DNA of 64,000 nucleotides, taken from positions 1 through 64,000 of the forward strand of contig CAMLJY010000012.1 of the NCBI GenBank assembly GCA_946480465.1, read 5' to 3'. The notes beneath the pieces are model-generated. The model searched no databases. It saw nothing but the letters and a program-made list of their open reading frames with translations, and was not told the DNA's origin. Both the position numbers and the translations under genes were made by a program. Positions within the stretch are counted from its first letter, which is position 1, and each line of letters starts with the position of its first letter. Below are positions 55,820 through 64,000 of this stretch, piece after piece. Source of the DNA: an uncultured Burkholderiales bacterium (GTDB taxonomy: Bacteria > Pseudomonadota > Gammaproteobacteria > Burkholderiales > Burkholderiaceae).

Positions 55820-57175
55820 ATGGCCGGCCAGCAGCACATCTACCGCTACGACGGTGCGTCCACGCTCGCGCTGGCTGCACGTCCGGCGCTGCACCTGGCC
55901 ACCAGCCTGGACGACGGCGCCGCGGCGCCGCCGTTCTTCGAAGGCAGCGTGCGCTCGCCGCGCCGGCTGGCGCTGCTGCTGACCGCGCTGCAGCAGGTGG
56001 TGGCGGCGCGCTACTTCACGCCCGCCAACACCCTGGCCCGCGCCATCGCGCTGGCCGATCCGGTGGTCACCGCCGGCGATGGCTGGCTGCGCTTCGAAGG
56101 CTTTTCGTCCTGCTGCAGCAGCTACGCGCGCGTGGACCTGCAGCCGGAGGCCTTCGACAGCACGCAGTTCCGCCACGGCAGCACGAACGTCGACTTCAAC
56201 GCGCCGATGCGCTCGGCGCTGGCCCGCCTGCGCGACGAGGACGGCCTGCACCTGTCCGTGGGCAGGGAAGCGCTGGCCCTGCGCACCGCGTGCGAACAGG
56301 TGGTCGAACGCCGGGTGGACCTGCCCCTGCGCTGGCTGCGCGGGCTGGTGGAGGTGCAGGCCTACCAGGCCGCCATGGCACCGCGCTTCACGCTGGACGG
56401 CGTGTCGTTGCTGCGCTTCGTGCGCCAGGCCGGCGCGCCGGCCAAGCTGCCGCTGTGGCTGGGCCGCGGCGCGGGCGGGCTGTACACGTCCACCCAGCCG
56501 ATCGCCGACGGCGTGCGCGTGCACGGCCTGCAGCGCCTGCGCGTGCTGGAGCCGCTGCTGCCGCTGGCCCGGGCCGTCAGCGTGCATGCCGACGACGCGC
56601 GCCAGGCCACCGCCTGGGTGCTGGAGCTGGACGCGATGCGCTTCACGCTGGTGCTGAGCGCGCTGACCTGGCGCGGCTTCTCAGGCGAAGGCCAGGCGCT
56701 GCGCGCGCTGCTGCGGCGCGAGCAGCCTGGCGTGCTGCGCTGCCTGGCGGCGGTGCGCGCCCAACTGGCCTGGCAGGCGCAGCTGGACGCCGAGGCCCTG
56801 GCGCGCCGCCTGCGCGCCGAGCCCGCCGACGTCGCTGACGCGTTGCGCATCCTCGGCGCCAGCGGCCTGGTCGGCTTCGACCTGCTCGCCCGGCGCTACT
56901 TCCACCGCGTGCTGCCCTTCGACCTGTCGGGCCTGGCCGACATGCATCCGCGCCTGGCCGATGCGCAGGCGCTGCTGCAGCAAGGGGCCGTGCAACTGGC
57001 CGGCGGGCCCGGCATGTCGGCCCGCGTGCAAAGCGGCGACGTCGAGTACCTTGTGCGCGAAGTGAGCGGCCAGCTGCGCTGCAACTGCCCCTGGTTCGCG
57101 CAGCACCAGGGTGAGCGCGGGCCCTGCAAGCACGTGCTGGCCGTGGAAGGCCGGCTGAACCAGGCGACAGCATGA
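55820..57175 (+). CDS. SWIM zinc-finger protein
   Basis: This 451-residue protein ends with a SWIM domain: LRCNCPWFAQHQ then GPCKHVLAVEG near residues 420-440 give the CxC...CxH zinc site. SWIM domains are found in proteins that bind DNA or other proteins. The first 400 residues have no motif I recognise; they are Ala/Leu/Arg-rich and partly helical, with a Cys pair (FSSCCSSYARVDL) near 95. Its TGA overlaps the ATG of the next gene (ATGA at 57172), so the two products are made together. Proteins of this pairing occur in actinobacteria and proteobacteria, but no function is established to my knowledge. Confidence 0.85.
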   Translation: MAGQQHIYRYDGASTLALAARPALHLATSLDDGAAAPPFFEGSVRSPRRLALLLTALQQVVAARYFTPANTLARAIALADPVVTAGDGWLRFEGFSSCCSSYARVDLQPEAFDSTQFRHGSTNVDFNAPMRSALARLRDEDGLHLSVGREALALRTACEQVVERRVDLPLRWLRGLVEVQAYQAAMAPRFTLDGVSLLRFVRQAGAPAKLPLWLGRGAGGLYTSTQPIADGVRVHGLQRLRVLEPLLPLARAVSVHADDARQATAWVLELDAMRFTLVLSALTWRGFSGEGQALRALLRREQPGVLRCLAAVRAQLAWQAQLDAEALARRLRAEPADVADALRILGASGLVGFDLLARRYFHRVLPFDLSGLADMHPRLADAQALLQQGAVQLAGGPGMSARVQSGDVEYLVREVSGQLRCNCPWFAQHQGERGPCKHVLAVEGRLNQATA

Positions 57176-59973
57176 ACCAGCCGCTTCTCTTCACCCCGCT
57201 GACCCCGTTGGAGCAAGCCCTCTGCGCTCGCGACGAAGCCGGCGCACTGGCCCTGCTGGAGGCGACGGACCCAGCACGGCGCCAGGGCTTGCTGCCCCGG
57301 CTGGCGGCCATGGAGCGCGTGCTGAAGGACGCGATCATGGGCGCCTACCAACCGGCCGCACGGCGCGACCCGCGTGTGCTGCAACCCTGGGGCGAGCCCA
57401 TCCACTTCGGACACCGGCAGGTGCTGGCCGCGGCACGATTCGCCTGCGGTGGCTTCGGCGGCGAGTTCGAGATATCGCTGGGCGATGACACCCTGCTGGC
57501 CCTGGCACGGCGCTTTCGCCCGCCCGGCCTGGAGGCCGCGGCACCGGCCCTGCCGCCGCAACGCGCGCTGCTGCAGCAGCAGCTGTACCAGCACGGCCTG
57601 GCCCGCGCGCCGACGGGTGAGAACTTCGTGCTCGGCCTGATGCACCTGCCCGCCCGCAGCGGCACACGCATCAACGCCTCGAACCGGGACACCTATGACT
57701 GGCGCGCCGACCTGGACGCCCTGCTCGCGGAAGACCCGGGCCTGGCCGGCCGGCTGCTGCGCATCTTCGACCTCGAAGGCAATGCCGACTTCAGCCTCGC
57801 CAACAGCGACAAGTACCACAGCCACCCCGGCCGCACCTGGGCCGACAAGCTGCTGGACCTGTGCGCGCAGGGCGTCTTCACCCGCGAACAGCTGCTGGAC
57901 AAGGTGCTGCACGCGCTGTCGCACGACTGGCCGCAGTACCGCAGCGGCTGGCATTCGCGCTTTCACGCCGCGCTGGCACCCAGCGCCGACGAGATGCGCC
58001 CCTTCGCCCAGCGCTACCTGGCGCTGTGCCACAGCCGCATCCCGCCCACCGTGGCGCTGGCCCTCGATGCCCTGAAGCCGCTGGCCGCCGCGCAGGCCGT
58101 GGCTGGCGATGCGCTGATGGCGGCGCTGGTGCCGGTGATGAATGCCGGCGTCAAGGCCCAGGTGGCCGCCGCGCTGAAGCTGCTGGACGGCGTGGTGCGG
58201 GACCAGCCCGCGCGGGCCGCGGCGGCGGCGGTGCTGGCCTGCCGCGCCTTGCAGCTGAATGACGCGGCCACGCAAGGCCAGGTGCTGCAGCGCCTGCGGC
58301 GCTGGCCGCTCGACGACGCGGCGCGCGCGGCACTGGCCGAGTTGCGGCCGCACGTCAGCGCGCAGCATCAGGCCGCGGTCGACGCGCTGCTGGGCGCACC
58401 AGCGCCGGCGGACGCGCCACCCCCGCCCCTCCCGCCACCCCCGGCCAGCACCGGCGCGGCGATCCAGCAAGCAACCGACCCGCTGGACCCGTCGCGCCGC
58501 CTGCCCGACATCACCGACCGCGACGAACTGATCGAGGCCTGCGCACGCCTGCTGGCGGGCGACGAGGACGTCGACCTCTTCGAGCAGGTGCTGCACGCCC
58601 TCGTTCGCCAGGCACCGCTGGCGGGCGACGCCCTGCGCGCCTTCGGGCCGGTGCTGAAGCAGGCGCGCAAGGCGAAGACGCCGCTGGCCCAGGCCGCAGC
58701 GCGGTTGATAACTCACATTGCGGGCGGCCCACCCCCGGAATCGACGCCGCCGCCCCACCACGACGGTGCAGCGCAGAAGACCGAAGACCGCTTGCACGCC
58801 CGCATCAGCGCCCTCATCGAGCTGGCGACCCAAGGGCTGGGGCTCAGCCCCCTCTCCTGCGCAACGCACCGGCGCGGCGCCATTGACCCTGCCACCCTCG
58901 TGCAACGCGCCGCCGCGCTGGCCGAGATGGGCGTCATCGCGCCAGCGGCCGATCAGGGCGACGCGCTCCTGCGCCTCATTCCCACGGCCGACCCCGCGGT
59001 GCGCGCGGCGGCCGATGCGCTGCCACCCAGCGGTTTCGCCCGGGCCCTGCGCTACGCGCTGGGCTGCGCGGTCGGTCCGCCGGCCGAACCGGCGCTGGCC
59101 ATCGCCGCGGCGCGCATACGGCACGTGGACGGCGACGACGACGCACTGCTGGCGTCGCTTGGCGACGTCGGCCCGGACGGTCCCCGCGCAGCCCGGTTCC
59201 AGTGGTCCGTGGACTGGATGCCCTACGAGGTCGATGGCAAGTCCTATCCCTACTACCGCCTTCGCATCGGTGCAGGAACTGTCCCACGCGACACGCCTGC
59301 GCACTGGTGGCCCATCGCAATCCACTTGCCGACGGGTCTGGACGATGCCCATTGCACCTGGGCGGTCGGTGGATGGTCGCCCGACCTGGTGGCCTACTTC
59401 GCCACGCTGCAGCCCTCGTCTCTGCAAAGCTTCTTCGCCGAAGGCGTGCGCCTGCTCGGCAACCACCTCCAATGGACCGAGGTGGCCAAGCACCTGCGCG
59501 CCTACTTGCCCCCGCTGCTCGACCCCACCGTCACGCTCGGCCCGATGGGCCACCTGCTGCTGGCCGTGGCCCTGGGCGAGCGCGAACCCACGCGCGCGGC
59601 GCTGGCCGTGGACGCCCTGCTGGCGACCCATGCCCAGCAGCGCCTGCAGTGGTCCGCCATCGCGCCACCGCTTCAGCAACTGCTGTGGCAGCGCGTCGTC
59701 ACACCGCCGCGCCTGCTGGCCAGCCTGCAGTCCGCCGCGCAGCGCGATGCCGCGGCGCGCCACACGGTGTTCGAGCTGCTGTGCGCCCTGTGCGCCACGC
59801 CGCCGGACGGCCCCGCGCCCAAGGGCTTCGCCAAGCTGCTGAGCCTGCTGCTCGACCTGGCGCTGGCGCTGCGGCAGCCCCTGCCCACGGACACTCGCGA
59901 TGGCCTGGCCCGCCTGCAAGCCGGCGGCAGCGGCGAAGCACCGCGCCGCCGACTGCTCGCGCTGTCCGCCTGA
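57172..59973 (+). CDS. Large DUF6493-like protein coupled to the SWIM gene
   Basis: This 933-residue protein has no signal peptide or membrane segment and is probably cytoplasmic. It is rich in Leu and Ala and appears built from helical pairs like HEAT or similar solenoid repeats, with a disordered Pro/Ala linker near residues 405-425 (APADAPPPPLPPPPAS). Conserved-looking blocks are LPRLAAMERVLKDAIMGAY, RFACGGFGGEFEISLGDD, FDLEGNADFSLANSDKYHS and a drop to ordinary composition near DWMPYEVDGKSYPYYRLRIG (about 682-701). The architecture and SWIM neighbour fit DUF6493, but I recall that family from context and cannot verify it here. No catalytic motif is evident. Confidence 0.75.
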   Translation: MNQPLLFTPLTPLEQALCARDEAGALALLEATDPARRQGLLPRLAAMERVLKDAIMGAYQPAARRDPRVLQPWGEPIHFGHRQVLAAARFACGGFGGEFEISLGDDTLLALARRFRPPGLEAAAPALPPQRALLQQQLYQHGLARAPTGENFVLGLMHLPARSGTRINASNRDTYDWRADLDALLAEDPGLAGRLLRIFDLEGNADFSLANSDKYHSHPGRTWADKLLDLCAQGVFTREQLLDKVLHALSHDWPQYRSGWHSRFHAALAPSADEMRPFAQRYLALCHSRIPPTVALALDALKPLAAAQAVAGDALMAALVPVMNAGVKAQVAAALKLLDGVVRDQPARAAAAAVLACRALQLNDAATQGQVLQRLRRWPLDDAARAALAELRPHVSAQHQAAVDALLGAPAPADAPPPPLPPPPASTGAAIQQATDPLDPSRRLPDITDRDELIEACARLLAGDEDVDLFEQVLHALVRQAPLAGDALRAFGPVLKQARKAKTPLAQAAARLITHIAGGPPPESTPPPHHDGAAQKTEDRLHARISALIELATQGLGLSPLSCATHRRGAIDPATLVQRAAALAEMGVIAPAADQGDALLRLIPTADPAVRAAADALPPSGFARALRYALGCAVGPPAEPALAIAAARIRHVDGDDDALLASLGDVGPDGPRAARFQWSVDWMPYEVDGKSYPYYRLRIGAGTVPRDTPAHWWPIAIHLPTGLDDAHCTWAVGGWSPDLVAYFATLQPSSLQSFFAEGVRLLGNHLQWTEVAKHLRAYLPPLLDPTVTLGPMGHLLLAVALGEREPTRAALAVDALLATHAQQRLQWSAIAPPLQQLLWQRVVTPPRLLASLQSAAQRDAAARHTVFELLCALCATPPDGPAPKGFAKLLSLLLDLALALRQPLPTDTRDGLARLQAGGSGEAPRRRLLALSA

Positions 59974-59982
59974 AGCAGGCTC

Positions 59983-60492
59983 TCAGCCCGGATCCCGCAG
60001 CACGAAGTGGTACACCAGGCCCGCCGCGATGGCGGCCGCCACCAGCAGCCAGGTGATCCGGCTGCCGGTGCGTGGCACCTCGCCGGGCGACAGGCCGTTC
60101 CGCGGCGACAAGCCCTCGACCGTCGGCGCGACGAGTTGCTCGTGCTGCTCGACCAGGTCCTTGGCTTCCTTCAGCCCGATGCCGTGGTGTTCACGCACGA
60201 GGCGGATGGCCTCGATCTTGTTGCCGCGGCGCAATGCGTCCAGCGCCGCCGGCGGCAAGGCACCGGGCGCGACCAGCGGACGGGGTGCCCCCGGCGCGCG
60301 CGCATCGGCCGCGGGCGGCTCGCCTGGGTCGCGGCGCGCGTTGATGCGCCGCGCCTCGGCTTCCAGCACGGCCTTGGCCTCCTGCAGGCTCGAAACCCCG
60401 GCGCGGCGCAGCAGCTTGATGGCTTCGATCAGGTTGCCGCGCTGCAGCGCGGCGCGCACGTCGTCGGGCAGGTGCGGCGGGGGCTTGTTCAT
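59983..60492 (-). CDS. Membrane-anchored protein with two L7/L12-CTD-like motifs
   Basis: This 169-residue protein contains two copies of a helical motif resembling the factor-binding part of ribosomal L7/L12: [22 protein letters not shown] near residues 23-44 and [22 protein letters not shown] near 93-114 (each named in part elsewhere). Ribosomal L7/L12 has a similar [19 protein letters not shown] Pro/Ala linker separates them. A single hydrophobic helix, [19 protein letters not shown], near 146-164 ends the protein, so both motifs should face the cytoplasm from a C-terminal tail anchor. The ATG at 60492 is chosen over an Arg-rich extension. Not a ribosomal protein in the normal sense: it lacks the L7/L12 dimerisation domain. 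Confidence 0.8.
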   Translation of the reverse strand: MNKPPPHLPDDVRAALQRGNLIEAIKLLRRAGVSSLQEAKAVLEAEARRINARRDPGEPPAADARAPGAPRPLVAPGALPPAALDALRRGNKIEAIRLVREHHGIGLKEAKDLVEQHEQLVAPTVEGLSPRNGLSPGEVPRTGSRITWLLVAAAIAAGLVYHFVLRDPG

Positions 60493-60623
60493 CGCGCTCC
60501 AATCGGCAAGACCGTGGGCGCGCATCGTCGCGCACTTGGCGCGGCTGCGCCAGTGCCTGCGCGGCCGCCGCAAGGCCTGTCCCGCGCGCCGGCTTCAGCG
60601 GCTGATGGCCTCTCCGCCCGCGC

Positions 60624-60755
60624 CTTGCGCTGCAGCTGCAGCTGCAGGATGCCGTAGAGCAGCGCCTCGGCCGTGGGCGGGCAGCCGGGCACGTCGACGT
60701 CCACCGGCACGATGCGGTCGCAGCCACGCACCACCGAGTAGCCCATACCGCGCAT
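60624..60755 (-). pseudogene. Stranded C-terminal fragment of NuoB
   Basis: One frame encodes [20 protein letters not shown], then [21 protein letters not shown] and LQRK, which is the C-terminal part of NADH-quinone oxidoreductase subunit B (complex I). PGCPP carries a cysteine ligand of cluster N2 in the intact protein. The N-terminal two-thirds, with the CC pair, is absent: upstream sequence in all frames is unrelated. Downstream the frame runs on into Arg/Ala-rich nonsense to a stop at 60489. No other nuo gene is nearby. It is best read as a remnant of a partial duplication or rearrangement of the nuo operon; expression is not expected. Confidence 0.78.
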
Positions 60756-60882
60756 GCTGGCCCGTGGCGGCGGCGGCGTCTTGAACGCAAGCGACCTGCG
60801 CCTGCCGCCCGGAACGGCACCTGGTGTTGCGCCACGCGGCGAACGCCGCCGATGCCGGCAGGCGCATCGCCGGCGCAACGGC

Positions 60883-63829
<2,947 letters not shown>

Positions 63830-63835
63830 TCCATC

Positions 63836-64000
63836 ATGACACCCGAAAGACGCGGCCACGGCGGGCCGGCCCTGTCCGTCGCCATCGCCGGCGCCGGCCT
63901 GCTCGGCCGACTGCTGGCCTGGCGCCTCGCGCGCGCCGGCCACCGCGTCGCGGTGTTCGACCCGGCGCCGGATGCGCAGGTCCGGCACGACGGCCGCGGC
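63836..64000 (+). CDS. thiO: FAD-dependent glycine oxidase-like protein ThiO (5' part only)
   Basis: The window ends 55 codons into this gene. The visible part is a dinucleotide-binding motif of an FAD amine oxidase: SVAIAGAGLLGRLLAWRLA (GxGxxG) with the following strand HRVAVFDPAP. It begins 6 bases after thiC, where thiO (glycine to iminoglycine for the thiazole ring) commonly stands in betaproteobacterial thiamine operons. The identity rests on this context and the motif; another FAD oxidoreductase cannot be excluded. Confidence 0.75.
   Translation, partial: MTPERRGHGGPALSVAIAGAGLLGRLLAWRLARAGHRVAVFDPAPDAQVRHDGRG

Noticed and set aside
59983..60492. A true ribosomal L7/L12 gene (rplL)
   Set aside because: It lacks the N-terminal dimerisation domain, has two separated motif copies, and ends in a transmembrane helix; rplL normally lies beside rplJ and rpoB.

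Overview
The window is very GC-rich and tightly packed. It comes from the chromosome of a betaproteobacterium, most likely a Burkholderiales member of the Rubrivivax/Leptothrix/Methylibium type. Pointers are Bug-family (TctC) binding proteins, a Gram-negative porin, a phasin, the argB / HAD nucleotidase / slmA block, dusB-fis-purH and a TPP-riboswitch-led thiC. No rRNA, tRNA, CRISPR array, insertion sequence or integrase was recognised. All calls come from reading the sequence; no database search was run.

Layout. 0.4-2.8 kb: a sugar ABC-transporter ATPase and an AGE-family sugar isomerase. 2.9-12 kb: a sulfotransferase whose stop overlaps the start of a 2743-residue secreted repeat protein (DUF4347, many Ig-like and SwmB-like domains, RTX repeats). 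12-15 kb: slmA, a HAD nucleotidase and argB on the minus strand, then a GNAT. 15-20 kb: a complete branched-chain 2-oxoacid dehydrogenase operon (bkdA1-bkdA2-bkdB-lpd) divergent from a cupin gene. 21-27 kb: a secreted endonuclease I with two PPC domains, a fluoroacetate-dehalogenase-like hydrolase, a frameshifted Asp-box repeat protein and an ATP-dependent DNA ligase.

27-36 kb: a type I restriction-modification operon (hsdM-hsdS-DUF1016 nuclease-hsdR-metalloprotease) with overlapping genes; hsdS is visibly AT-richer than its surroundings. 36-43 kb: a two-domain fatty acyl-CoA reductase (wax-alcohol type), a HExxH protein, a lipoprotein phospholipase D, a phasin and a patatin, giving a lipid and storage flavour. 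43-49 kb: a LysR regulator with a clear operator, divergent from an N-formylglutamate amidohydrolase-like gene, two Bug proteins, an ABC-type binding protein and a porin, with no transporter membrane subunits.

49-55 kb: carboxypeptidase M32, a YqaA membrane protein, then dusB, fis (TTG start), purH and an AraC regulator. 55-60 kb: a translationally coupled SWIM zinc-finger protein and a 933-residue DUF6493-like protein. 60-64 kb: a membrane-anchored protein with two L7/L12-like motifs, a stranded C-terminal fragment of NuoB, a periplasmic cache-domain protein, and thiC behind a TPP riboswitch with the start of thiO at the window edge.

The best candidates for undescribed biology are the sulfotransferase/giant RTX pair, the SWIM/DUF6493 pair, the membrane-anchored double L7/L12-motif protein and the orphan binding-protein cluster.
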